From: an uncultured Acidimicrobiales bacterium
GTDB taxonomy: Bacteria; Actinomycetota; Acidimicrobiia; Acidimicrobiales; Aldehydirespiratoraceae
Assembly: GCA_951812975.1 (NCBI GenBank)
Contig: CATOTC010000003.1
Coordinates: 346,728 to 410,727, forward strand
DNA: 64,000 nt
Direction of reading: 5' to 3'
Shown: one piece after another, positions 40,562 through 49,443 of the stretch
Position numbering within the stretch: the stretch's first letter is position 1
Layout: every line of letters starts with the position of its first letter
The notes under the pieces: model-generated
Told to the model about the DNA's origin: nothing
What the model saw: the letters and a program-made list of their open reading frames with translations, nothing else
Database searches by the model: none
Position numbers and translations under genes: made by a program

Positions 40562-43038
40562 CAGGTTCCCAATCGGACTGCGTCGAGATCGTGGTGATCG
40601 GCGGCGGCGCAGTCGGCACGTCAATCCTGGCCCATCTCGCCGAAGCCGGGCGCACCGACGCCGTTCTGCTCGAGAAGCACGAACTGACTGCCGGCTCCAC
40701 CTGGCACGCGGCCGGAAACGTACCGACGTGTTCCAACAGTTGGCTCGGGCAGCGAGCCGGCAACTATGCGTGGCGCCTGTACTCGGAGTTGGCGGCCGAT
40801 CCCGATGATCCCATCACCTACCGCCACACCCGGGCGATCTGGCCCGGCCACACCCCGGACCGGATCGACCATTTCCATCATCTCATGGGCATAGCGACCG
40901 GCTTCGGCTTTGACCTCCAACTCGTGTCGCCCGCCGAGATGGAGGAAATGCACCCGTTCTGGCACGACGACGGGACCGTGATCGCGGGCCTGCTCGATCC
41001 CTATGAGGGCGACATCGACCCGAGCGGACTCACCCAGAGCCTGGCCCGCCGGGCCCGGACCCTCGGGGCTCAGGTCCGCCGCCACTGCCGGGTGGTCGAC
41101 ATCGAGGTCCTTGCCGGGCGCGACGGTGCCGAGTGGCGGGTACAGGTCGAGCACAACGGCGAGCGCGCCCTCATCGACTGCGACATCGTCATCAACGCCG
41201 CAGGCTTCTACGGCAACCAAGTCAGTGCCATGGCCGGAATCGACGCGCCTCTGGCGGTGGTCGAGCACCAGTACCTGGTGTCCGCACCAGTGCCGCAACT
41301 GGAGTCGATCACCGAGGACTTCCCGTTGGTGCGCGACCCGGAGTTGATGTTCTACCTGCGCCGGGAGCAGAACCGCCTGCTGTTTGGGAACTACGGCCAT
41401 GAGGGGCGCACCGTGTGGGAGGACGGCCTGCCCGATGCGTTCGACTCCTCGCTGTTCGCCGACTCGACCGACGACATCGCCGAGGCCGCGGAGCGAGCGA
41501 TGACCCACGTGCCGATTCTGCGGGAGGTCGGTGTGGCCGAGTTCGTCAACGGTCCCATCACCTACTCCCCCGACGCGAACCCGCTTGTCGGTCCCGCCCC
41601 GGGAGTGAGGAACTTCTACCAGGCTGTCGGCGCTCAGATAGGCATCACCCACGCGGCAGCCGTGGGGAAGGTACTGACCGAGATGATCACCGGCGGTGAC
41701 ACCGAGTGGGACGTGTGGCCGTGGGACCCCCGCCGGTTCGGCGACTGGGCCCTGACGGGCCGCGGGCGTCACACCTACGCGAACACACGGGTCCGGGAGC
41801 TCTACGAGCTGCAGTACGCCGAGCCCTTCCCGCATCGAGTGTGGACCTCGGCACGACCCGTGAACCAGAGCCCGCTGTATGACACCCTGGCCGAGAAGGG
41901 GGCCCGGTTCGGTCAGGTCGCGGGCTGGGAGCGGGCCTTCTGGTTCGGCGCCGAGCCCTACGACCACGCCGCTCTCAGCTACCGCGACGAACAGTGGCAC
42001 GAGACCGTCGCGGGCGAGTGCCTGGCCGTGCGCGACCACGTCGGCGTCATGGACCACTGCGGCTTCACAAGGTTCGAGGTCGCCGGTCCCGGAGCCGCTG
42101 CATTCTTGGACCGCATGTTCTGCACCCGGCTCCCCGAAGTGGGTCGGGTGCGACTCGCCTACATGCTGCGACCCAACGGAACCGTATGGACCGAAGCGAC
42201 CATCGGCCGCCTCGCTGAGGACCACTTCCTCCTGTTGGGACCGACCGCGGCCCGTGAACGCGACTTCGACTGGTTGCAGGGCCATATGCCCGCCAACGGA
42301 AGTGTCACGCTGCGCCATGGCACCGAACGCACGTCCACGCTGATGGTGATGGGGCCGCGATCCCGGGAACTGCTGTCGCGCCTCACCGACGCGGACCTTT
42401 CTCGGGGGGCCGCGCCCTGGATGTCGGTGCGCGAGATCGATGTCGCCGGCGCCAAGACGACGGCGCTGCGGGTGAGTTTCGTGGGCGAACTGGGCTGGGA
42501 GCTGCACGTCGACGACGCCGACCTTGCCGGCCTCTACACCGCACTCCACTCCGCGGGATCGGACCTGGGCCTTCGAGACTTCGGCTCCTACGCCCTCGAC
42601 GCGATGCGAATCGAGAAGGCCTACCACGGTTGGGGCAGCGAGTTCGGGGTGGAGTACACGCCCTTTGAGGCCGGGTTGGAACGTTTCGTAGATTTGGACA
42701 AGCCCGATTTCGTCGGTCGCGAAGCGGCGCTCGCAGCCGCCGACGGGCCGCAAGGGTGGTCCTATGGCATATGGACCGTCGACCTCGGTGCGCTCGACGG
42801 CGCGCCCGGCGACCCTGCCCCGTCGGCCCCGATCCGGATACACGGCAGGCCGGTCGGATTCGTCACATCGGCGAGCATGGGGTTCCGAACCGGCCGGCGG
42901 GTCTGCCTCGGTTACGTCGAAGGCCCTTTCGCCGCCACCGCCACGGGCTTCACGGTCACCGTCCTTGGCACCGACTGTCCAGCGGAGCGTCACGCCCGCG
43001 CCGTGTATGACCCGACCAACGAACGGCCCCGCAGCTGA
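40558..43038 (+). CDS. Dimethylglycine/sarcosine dehydrogenase-like FAD and GcvT-domain protein
   Basis: An 826-residue two-part enzyme. The N-terminal DAO domain begins with the FAD motif VVIGGGAVGTS and has AGSTWHAAGN, where relatives bind FAD covalently through the His. The C-terminal part (from about 430) is a folate-binding GcvT domain (VMDHCGFTRFEVAG ... VSFVGELGWELH). Such enzymes oxidise N-methyl groups and hand the C1 unit to tetrahydrofolate. ATG 40558 overlaps the mttB stop, so the two products are made together. Confidence 0.9.
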   Translation: MTGSQSDCVEIVVIGGGAVGTSILAHLAEAGRTDAVLLEKHELTAGSTWHAAGNVPTCSNSWLGQRAGNYAWRLYSELAADPDDPITYRHTRAIWPGHTPDRIDHFHHLMGIATGFGFDLQLVSPAEMEEMHPFWHDDGTVIAGLLDPYEGDIDPSGLTQSLARRARTLGAQVRRHCRVVDIEVLAGRDGAEWRVQVEHNGERALIDCDIVINAAGFYGNQVSAMAGIDAPLAVVEHQYLVSAPVPQLESITEDFPLVRDPELMFYLRREQNRLLFGNYGHEGRTVWEDGLPDAFDSSLFADSTDDIAEAAERAMTHVPILREVGVAEFVNGPITYSPDANPLVGPAPGVRNFYQAVGAQIGITHAAAVGKVLTEMITGGDTEWDVWPWDPRRFGDWALTGRGRHTYANTRVRELYELQYAEPFPHRVWTSARPVNQSPLYDTLAEKGARFGQVAGWERAFWFGAEPYDHAALSYRDEQWHETVAGECLAVRDHVGVMDHCGFTRFEVAGPGAAAFLDRMFCTRLPEVGRVRLAYMLRPNGTVWTEATIGRLAEDHFLLLGPTAARERDFDWLQGHMPANGSVTLRHGTERTSTLMVMGPRSRELLSRLTDADLSRGAAPWMSVREIDVAGAKTTALRVSFVGELGWELHVDDADLAGLYTALHSAGSDLGLRDFGSYALDAMRIEKAYHGWGSEFGVEYTPFEAGLERFVDLDKPDFVGREAALAAADGPQGWSYGIWTVDLGALDGAPGDPAPSAPIRIHGRPVGFVTSASMGFRTGRRVCLGYVEGPFAATATGFTVTVLGTDCPAERHARAVYDPTNERPRS

Positions 43039-43063
43039 CGGGAGGGTTGACGGCTTTCGGCTT

Positions 43064-43708
43064 CTAGGGCGTATCGGAGAGGGTGAGAGTGAAGGCGATC
43101 CGGTCGTAGTAGAGCCGGGTGAGGCCCTCGAAGCCAGAATCGGTTCCCACTATCAGCCAAGCCCGGCCTTCGCCATCGGCTGAAACGCTGAGGAACTCCG
43201 GCCCGCTGGCCAGCTCTTTGATCCGGTACTCGTCGTCGATGACGTCGGGGTGGGCTACGTTGCCGATCACCCGCATCTGCGTGCCGCTCTGGGACTGGTT
43301 GGCCTTGTCGATGTTCATCCTCAGATAGTTGAGGTCGTCGAGCTCCGCCCGCGGTTCGACGGTGGACGCGCCTGCCTTCACGTACACGCTCTCACCGGGA
43401 GAGCCGCCAATCCCGAAGGTTGCCAGCGGGACGTTCGTTGCCAGGTCGATGGTCGCCTCCATGGCGTAGGAAGCCAACGGCTCCAAACCGTCGACCTGCC
43501 GCTTCAGGTACATGAACAGATCGTCGCTGCGGTTGTGCCCCTGGACGAATATGGCTGATCCCGCCAGGTTCGGGGGAAGGGCGCGGTGGGAACTGTCGAG
43601 CTCGTAGATCGACTGGTCGAAGTCCGCGGGCAAGTCGGCAAAGTCCACCGTCCAGCCCTCGGTACCGGTCTCGAAGGTGAAGTCGAACTCGATGTGGCTA
43701 ACCGGCAA
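43064..43708 (-). CDS. Beta-rich carbohydrate-binding-like domain behind a Ser/Thr linker; start unclear
   Basis: About 214 residues from TTG 43708 (LPVSHIEFDFTFETGTEGWT). The lectin/CBM-like beta-sandwich pattern (F...GTEGWTVDFADLP, WLIVGTDSGFEGLTRLYYD) suggests an extracellular binding domain. Upstream, the same frame stays open as a ~55-residue Ser/Thr-rich linker up to 43879, where it runs into the end of the substrate-binding lipoprotein gene, offset by one base, with no signal peptide. So it is either the C-terminal domain of that lipoprotein separated by a frameshift, or a gene that lost its 5' end. Confidence 0.5.
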   Translation of the reverse strand: MPVSHIEFDFTFETGTEGWTVDFADLPADFDQSIYELDSSHRALPPNLAGSAIFVQGHNRSDDLFMYLKRQVDGLEPLASYAMEATIDLATNVPLATFGIGGSPGESVYVKAGASTVEPRAELDDLNYLRMNIDKANQSQSGTQMRVIGNVAHPDVIDDEYRIKELASGPEFLSVSADGEGRAWLIVGTDSGFEGLTRLYYDRIAFTLTLSDTP

Positions 43709-43878
43709 CGTGGTAGACGTCGGTGAAGTGGTAAACGTCGACGAAGTAGAAGACGACGTGGTAGGCGTCGCTGAAGTGGTAGACGTGGTGGTGGAAGACG
43801 TGGTGGTGGAAGACGTAGACGACGTGGTAAACGACGATGGGGCAGACGTTGTGGTCTCGTCACTGGTGTTGACCGGGC

Positions 43879-45288
43879 TCAGTTCCCGCTGACGAAGTCG
43901 TCGATCTCGGAGTCCCAGAAGAGCCGAACGAGCGGTGCATTGTCGGCGCTGTACTTTCCTTCGCCGAGGGAGGCGGAGGTCGTGCCGGTGAGGTCGAATG
44001 ATCTCAGTCCTCGGGCTGCCTCGATGAACGAGTCTTGGGTGAGCACGGGACCGGCAGCGGTCGCGATCGCGACGAAGAGTTCAATGCCTCGACATGCCCG
44101 GATTGTCGGGGGGAAATTGGTCGGCCTCGGGTTGGCGCCACCGACGTTGACCACGTTACCGCTGCGGGATTCATAGTTCTCGACACATTCAGGCACCCCG
44201 GCCGTGCCAGCCTTGTAATGGTCATGGAGCGTTGGGAAGCCGTAGGCAAACAATTTGACCTGGCTTGGGTCGTAGCCTAAGTCGGTATACCCCGCACGGT
44301 TGATCGAGTCGGTGATGACTGTCAGATCGCTCCCGGCCCGCTCTACCCCTCCCACCGCTCCATAGCCGGCGGTGTTGAAGGCCAAGATGGCATCGACGCC
44401 GTCAGCTTCTGCTCGTTCGATCCAGATGTTGGTTTCTGCTTCAGCCGCCGGAAGATCACCCCGGGGTGCAGTTCCAACCAAGGCTCGGGTCACGATGCCA
44501 CCAGCGGCTTCTACCAGTTCGTGCATCGGCTCGAGGAGGGACTCGTCATCAGCAGTCACATGGATTTGGATCTTCTGGCCGTCGATCTGCCCATCGGCGT
44601 CGGCGGCGTTGACGAGACTGGCGATCCTCCCAATGATGCCTCCCTGGGTGGTAAAGAGCAGCCCGCCGCTTCGCCCGATGACGTCGGGCGCCATCTCCCA
44701 TGTGTTCACCGCCAGCATCCCGTAGAGTTCTGGGTAGCAGAGCACTCCTTCCCCGAGGACGAGGCCAACAAACGCGAAGACCTCCTCGTCTTCGGCCAAG
44801 TGCACGCATACCGCCTCGATTGCAGCATTGTCAACCGGAGAATAGCTGGCGAACACCGGAGCCAACAGGCGCCCATTGACGCCTCCAGCGTCGTTGACCC
44901 TGTCGACAACAGCCTGCCACTGGGCCTGGGCGTCGCCTGCGTCGATGCCTAAATCGCTGACGTCGACGAGCCCGATCCCGATCTTGATCTCGGTCTCGCT
45001 TACCCCTCGGAACGACGCGGTGAGCACGACTGGTTCGGGTTCAGGATCCTCGGGTTGCCCGCCTTCGGACTCGGGTTCGGACTCGGCATCCTCGGACCCT
45101 GCGGGTTCGGACTCGGCGTCGGTTTCGGCTTCATCCGGTTCTGAGTCTTGGGGTGCGGGTGCCTCTCGTTCAGCTTCTTCGGTAGTCACCTGTGGGGCAT
45201 CGATCCCCGACTCGTCATCGTCGCTACCCCCGCAAGCTGCCGCCAACAGCGCCAATACGACAACGATAGACAGAATCCATCGTCGCAT
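43879..45288 (-). CDS. Periplasmic substrate-binding lipoprotein, type 1 (branched-chain amino acid ABC type)
   Basis: A 469-residue lipoprotein: MRRWILSIVVVLALLAAACG signal with lipobox Cys, a ~75-residue Glu/Ser/Pro linker, and then a two-lobe Leu/Ile/Val-binding-like fold starting SETEIKIGIGLVDVSDLG and including VVDRVNDAGGVNGR and FVGLVLGEGVLCYPEL. No permease or ATPase genes follow. ATG 45288 gives the signal peptide. The gene is followed, one base out of frame, by the Ser/Thr linker and beta-rich domain at 43064-43708. Confidence 0.82.
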   Translation of the reverse strand: MRRWILSIVVVLALLAAACGGSDDDESGIDAPQVTTEEAEREAPAPQDSEPDEAETDAESEPAGSEDAESEPESEGGQPEDPEPEPVVLTASFRGVSETEIKIGIGLVDVSDLGIDAGDAQAQWQAVVDRVNDAGGVNGRLLAPVFASYSPVDNAAIEAVCVHLAEDEEVFAFVGLVLGEGVLCYPELYGMLAVNTWEMAPDVIGRSGGLLFTTQGGIIGRIASLVNAADADGQIDGQKIQIHVTADDESLLEPMHELVEAAGGIVTRALVGTAPRGDLPAAEAETNIWIERAEADGVDAILAFNTAGYGAVGGVERAGSDLTVITDSINRAGYTDLGYDPSQVKLFAYGFPTLHDHYKAGTAGVPECVENYESRSGNVVNVGGANPRPTNFPPTIRACRGIELFVAIATAAGPVLTQDSFIEAARGLRSFDLTGTTSASLGEGKYSADNAPLVRLFWDSEIDDFVSGN

Positions 45289-45324
45289 CTCTTGTTCCCC
45301 CCGAAACATGCTGAGCAATGGGTA

Positions 45325-45790
45325 CTAGGCTAGACCTGTCGACAAACAGATGTCACTGCGGCTGTGCGAGGCAGACCTACGACTGAAGGGGCCACCGAAA
45401 TGGGGCCGCTGCGCACCGCAGCCAACTGCTGTCTTATGGTCAAGGCGGCGAGTACCTTCGCGAACAGGCCGGACTCCGACCACCTGTGAAAACGCCTGTA
45501 GGCGGAGTTCCATTTGCCGAATTCGGACGGTAGGTCTCTCCAAGGCACCCGGGTATGGGCAGACTCGAACGCCCCGACGAATACCGGAGCCGACCCGATG
45601 GTGAGGAGAGTACCCACCTCCACGCCGATCCGATCCACACCGGAGAAGAACAACGGCTGATAGGCCACCATGCCCACCGCGGCCACGGGCAGGGCCGGGC
45701 GCATCGACCACCGCCAGCCAGGTTTCCGCTCCCAACACGGCGATGCTCAGGGAGAAGGCTGACAGATACTTGTGACGAGGCTGACAGCAA
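45325..45790 (-). pseudogene. Broken EamA/DMT transporter with an IS5-type transposase fragment
   Basis: One frame reads AAVGMVAYQPLFFSGVDRIG and EVGTLLTIGSAPVFVG, the mid-part of an EamA drug/metabolite transporter, and then switches directly to RVPWRDLPSEFGKWNSAYRR plus FHRWSESGLF, the N-terminal signature of IS5-family transposases (DUF4096). Neither is complete; the upstream EamA part is in other frames. A dead remnant between the substrate-binding protein and the amidohydrolase. Confidence 0.65.
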
Positions 45791-45821
45791 CTTGTAGCAT
45801 CGACGCAATGGGAGGACTGAG

Positions 45822-46895
45822 GTGACGGACACCTACAGGGGCGTCACTTACATCTCGACTGACGCCCACGTTACTGAACCGATCGACCTGTACCGCGAAC
45901 GGGTCGATGCGCAATACCGCGATCGCGTCCCGTGGATCGAGGAGGGCCAGGGGGGCGAGCGGGTTGTCCACATGGAGGGTTTGCGGCCCCGTTCGCTGAT
46001 GGCCGCCGCGGTGCTCGAGAAGGCGGTCGTGGGCGGCTGGGACCTCGATGTGCGAATCAGAGACCAAGAGCGCGACGGGGTGGTCGCGGAGGTGATATTC
46101 CCGACGTGGGCGCTTCAGGCCTGCTTCGTCCCCGAGGACCCCGGTTTCCAACTGGCGATGTGCCGGGCGTACAACGACTGGGCGGTCGAGGTGTTCGCCG
46201 AGAGGGCCGAGCGGATCCTGGCGGTGGGCCTGATCCCGATGCTCGACATCGATGCTGCCGTCGCCGAGGCGCAGAGGGTGGCTGATCTGGGGCTGAGGGC
46301 GCTGTTCCTGCCGGCCCAGGTGCCAACGAGGCCCTACAACAACGAGGACTACGACCGCTTCTGGGCCGCGGCCAGTGAAATAGGGCTTCCGCTCACCTTC
46401 CATTCGGGCACCGGTGTAGAGCCACGGGTGGTGAGGGGTCCGGGGGGCGCGGTTATCAACTACCTGCTGGCCGCCCAGCTAGACGGGCCCCGGGTGATGC
46501 TGAACCTGGCCGCAGGAGGAGCGCTGGACCGGTTCCCTGAGCTTCGGGTAGTCACGGTGGAGACCGGCGCTTCGTGGCTGGCGTGGGTGATGACGCAGGC
46601 CGACGCCATCTATGACGCCCACCGGATGTGGACGAAGCCAAAGTTATCGCTGAAGCCGTCGGAGTTGATTCGACGACAGTGTGCAGCCACGTTCATGAAC
46701 GATCCGGTGGCTGTCGCCAATCGCGAGTTCACCGGTGTCGAAACGCTCATGTGGGGCAACGACTATCCCCACCCCGAAGGTACCTGGCCCAACAGCCAGG
46801 ACCGCTGCGCCGAGCAGTTCGAAGGCGTGCCCACCGACGAACTCGCCGCCATTGTCGGTGGCAACGCGGCCCGAGTCTTCGGATTCGCGCTGTGA
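45822..46895 (+). CDS. Amidohydrolase-2 family (ACMSD-like) metal-dependent hydrolase/decarboxylase
   Basis: A 357-residue TIM-barrel protein. ISTDAHVTEP replaces the usual D-x-H start, LTFHSGTG carries the middle His, and LMWGNDYPHPEGTWP holds the Asp near the C-terminus, as in ACMSD-type decarboxylases/hydrolases. The start is GTG 45822 behind GGAGGA. It is the first gene of a catabolic cluster with a CoA-transferase, thiolase-fold protein and DUF35 protein. Substrate unknown. Confidence 0.88.
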   Translation: MTDTYRGVTYISTDAHVTEPIDLYRERVDAQYRDRVPWIEEGQGGERVVHMEGLRPRSLMAAAVLEKAVVGGWDLDVRIRDQERDGVVAEVIFPTWALQACFVPEDPGFQLAMCRAYNDWAVEVFAERAERILAVGLIPMLDIDAAVAEAQRVADLGLRALFLPAQVPTRPYNNEDYDRFWAAASEIGLPLTFHSGTGVEPRVVRGPGGAVINYLLAAQLDGPRVMLNLAAGGALDRFPELRVVTVETGASWLAWVMTQADAIYDAHRMWTKPKLSLKPSELIRRQCAATFMNDPVAVANREFTGVETLMWGNDYPHPEGTWPNSQDRCAEQFEGVPTDELAAIVGGNAARVFGFAL

Positions 46896-46935
46896 CGCTC
46901 CGCGGCCCGGGTGGTTGTCGGAGAGGTAGCCCAAG

Positions 46936-49443
46936 GTGACGGCCGGAGCTGAGGCAGGACTGCTGTCGGGGATCCGGTTCGTCGATCTGTCGAGTTCCTG
47001 GGTCGGCGCACATATGGGGCTGTTCTTCGCCGACCAGGGCGCAGAAGTCGTGTGCGTCGAGCCGCCCGGCGGGTCCGCCTTGCGCGAGTCGGCGGCTTGG
47101 GCGTTCCTGGGACGGGGCAAGCACAGCGTGGTCGCCGACTTGGCCCGGCCCGAGGACGTCGAGCAGATCCGCGGCTTGGCTCGCGCCGCCGACGTGGTCG
47201 TGCAGACCTGGCGACCGGGCACTGCGGAGCGGTTGGGCCTCGGCTATGGCGACCTTGCCGCCAACCCCGGGCTGGTGTACACGTCGGTGAGCGGCTTCGG
47301 CTCGAAGGGGCCCTCTGCCGGCATCCCCGGCTATGAGGCGCTGGTCATGGCCAAGCTGGGATTCGCCGTTCAGTTCAGCGCCTTCACCCCTCGGGACGGC
47401 CCGGCCTACTGCTCGGTTCCCTACGCTGTTTTCAGCGCGGCCCACACTGCTCTTCACGGCACGCTGGCCGCCCTCTACGAGCGCGAGCGCTCTGGTGCGG
47501 GCCAGCTTGTTGAGTCGTCGTTGGCCCAGGGCATGGCTGCCATGGACCCGTGGCGCTGGTTCTTGGCGTTCATCGCCCGCCAGTACCCCGCGGCGTACGA
47601 GGCCGCAGCCCCGATCAGCGATGACGGAATCCCCAATCACAGCTTCGCGTTCCGGTTGCTGGTGGCCCTCAGCTCCGACGGCCACTGGCTTCAGTTCTCC
47701 CAGGCGTCGCCCCACCTGTTCGCGGCGTTCATGCGGGTGCTGGGGCTGGACTGGATGCTCAAGGACGACGAATGGTCGACTGTGCCCGAGATCGACGATC
47801 GCGACCGCCGCCGCCGGCTCTGGGAGCAGATGCTGACCGCGGCGGGGTCCAAGACGCTGGCCGAGTGGAGGGAGATTTTCGAGGAGGAGCCCGACGTGTG
47901 GGCCGAGGTGTTCCGCCGCGGCGACGAACTGCTTGACCACCCCCAGATCCTTCACGACGAAGGGGTCATCTGCATCGACGACCCGGCGCTCGGCCCTGTG
48001 CGCCAGCCCGGGCCGTTGGTGGCTCTTCGCGGATCCGGGCTTCGTCCTAGCCGGCCAGCGCCCGCACTGGGTTGCGACGAAGTGACCGCTTCTTGGAACA
48101 CCGCACCCCGGCAATTCTCAGGCGCCCCTGCAGTTGCGGGAGCCACAGCAAGTCGGGATGCGCCGCTTGCCGGAGTGACCGTCCTCGAATTCGGCACCTA
48201 CTACGCCGCCCCCTTCGCTGGAGCGCTCTTGGCCGACTATGGCGCCCGCGTCATCAAGGTCGAGTCCCTCGATGGTGAGCCGATGCGGATGATCATGGGC
48301 TTCCCCGAGTCGGGGGCAGCGAAATCTCTCCAGGGCAAACAGAGCATCTCCTTAGACCTTGCCTCCGACCAGGGACGGGCCATTGTCCACCGGCTCGCCG
48401 CCAGCGCCGACCTCGTGTTGCAGAGCTACCGAGCCGGGGTGGCCGCCCGCCTCGGCGTCGACGCTGCCACCCTGCGCGCCGTCAACCCTGGGCTCGTCTA
48501 CGTCAATTCGCCCGGATACGGCGAAGGCGGGCCGTGTGGACATCGACCCGCTTTCGCCCCCACCATCGGCGCGGGCGCCGGCGCTGGATGGCGCAACGTG
48601 GGCCCCTCGCTGGCCGCGTCCGATCAGCTCGACCTCGAGGGCGTCAAAGAGGCCTCGCTCCGGCTGGGCATGGCCACCCAGGTCGGCGGCAACGCTGACG
48701 GGTGCTCGGCCGTGGTCGTGGGCAGCGCCATGCTCGTGGGTCTGCTCGGAGCCCGACGAGGCATCAGCGGAGGCCCGCCGAGGGACGGACAACCGTCAGG
48801 TATGACTTTGGCGACCTCGATGCTGACCTCCATGGCCCACGTTCTCTGCGAGGACTGCGTGGATTACGAGGGCCGCCCGCCCACGCCGAAGGCAGACTCG
48901 CAGCTGTACGGACTTTCGGCCGGCTACCGGCTGTACCGGGCGGCCAGCAACTGGGTGTTCCTGGCCGCCTCCAGCGACCGGGAGTGGCAGCGGTTAGGGC
49001 GTGCCCTGAAGACAATGGGTGTCGGGGGTGGGCTGGCGTCTGACCCCCGGTTTGCCGATTCGGCCTCACGCACCGCCCACGACGAAGCGCTGGCCGCCGA
49101 GTTGGCCGACATCTTCGCCTGCCGAGACGCGGCCGACTGGGAAGACCTGCTCACAGCCGAGGGCATCGGTTGCGTCGAGGTGGCGTTGGAGCCTTTCGAG
49201 GCGCTGCTGCTCGACGAGAGCGAGCACAGCTACGGGCGGGCGGCGGGATTGGTCGCCGAGGTGGAGCATCCCGCTCTCGGGGTCCATCCCCGTCTCACTT
49301 CGCTCGCCCACCTGTCGCGGTCGCAGACCGTGCTGGGCCGTGGGTGCCTGTTGGGCGAGCACACTGATCAGATTCTCGCCGAGCTGGGCTACGAGTCCGA
49401 CAGCATCGCCCGCCTTCATGCCGAGGGGGTCGTCGGTGGCTGA
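46936..49443 (+). CDS. Double-domain CaiB/BaiF (family III) CoA-transferase
   Basis: An 835-residue fusion of two family III CoA-transferase modules: residues ~10-390 (LSGIRFVDLSSSWVGAHMG, YTSVSGFGSKGP) and ~415-820 (LAGVTVLEFGTYYAAPFAG, YVNSPGYGEGGP). Each moves CoA between organic acids; here the two halves of a normal dimer are probably in one chain. The catalytic Asp position looks replaced (GQLVESSLAQG in module 1, PSGMTLATSM in module 2), so one or both halves may be altered. GTG start behind GGAGAGG; overlaps the next gene by 8 bp. Confidence 0.85.
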   Translation: MTAGAEAGLLSGIRFVDLSSSWVGAHMGLFFADQGAEVVCVEPPGGSALRESAAWAFLGRGKHSVVADLARPEDVEQIRGLARAADVVVQTWRPGTAERLGLGYGDLAANPGLVYTSVSGFGSKGPSAGIPGYEALVMAKLGFAVQFSAFTPRDGPAYCSVPYAVFSAAHTALHGTLAALYERERSGAGQLVESSLAQGMAAMDPWRWFLAFIARQYPAAYEAAAPISDDGIPNHSFAFRLLVALSSDGHWLQFSQASPHLFAAFMRVLGLDWMLKDDEWSTVPEIDDRDRRRRLWEQMLTAAGSKTLAEWREIFEEEPDVWAEVFRRGDELLDHPQILHDEGVICIDDPALGPVRQPGPLVALRGSGLRPSRPAPALGCDEVTASWNTAPRQFSGAPAVAGATASRDAPLAGVTVLEFGTYYAAPFAGALLADYGARVIKVESLDGEPMRMIMGFPESGAAKSLQGKQSISLDLASDQGRAIVHRLAASADLVLQSYRAGVAARLGVDAATLRAVNPGLVYVNSPGYGEGGPCGHRPAFAPTIGAGAGAGWRNVGPSLAASDQLDLEGVKEASLRLGMATQVGGNADGCSAVVVGSAMLVGLLGARRGISGGPPRDGQPSGMTLATSMLTSMAHVLCEDCVDYEGRPPTPKADSQLYGLSAGYRLYRAASNWVFLAASSDREWQRLGRALKTMGVGGGLASDPRFADSASRTAHDEALAAELADIFACRDAADWEDLLTAEGIGCVEVALEPFEALLLDESEHSYGRAAGLVAEVEHPALGVHPRLTSLAHLSRSQTVLGRGCLLGEHTDQILAELGYESDSIARLHAEGVVGG

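Noticed and set aside
40621..42993. 790-codon open frame on the minus strand opposite the DMGDH-like gene
   Set aside because: Same reason: shadow of the plus-strand gene with no family resemblance.
46747..48114. 455-codon minus-strand frame opposite the CoA-transferase
   Set aside because: Shadow frame; the plus-strand CoA-transferase has clear conserved motifs.
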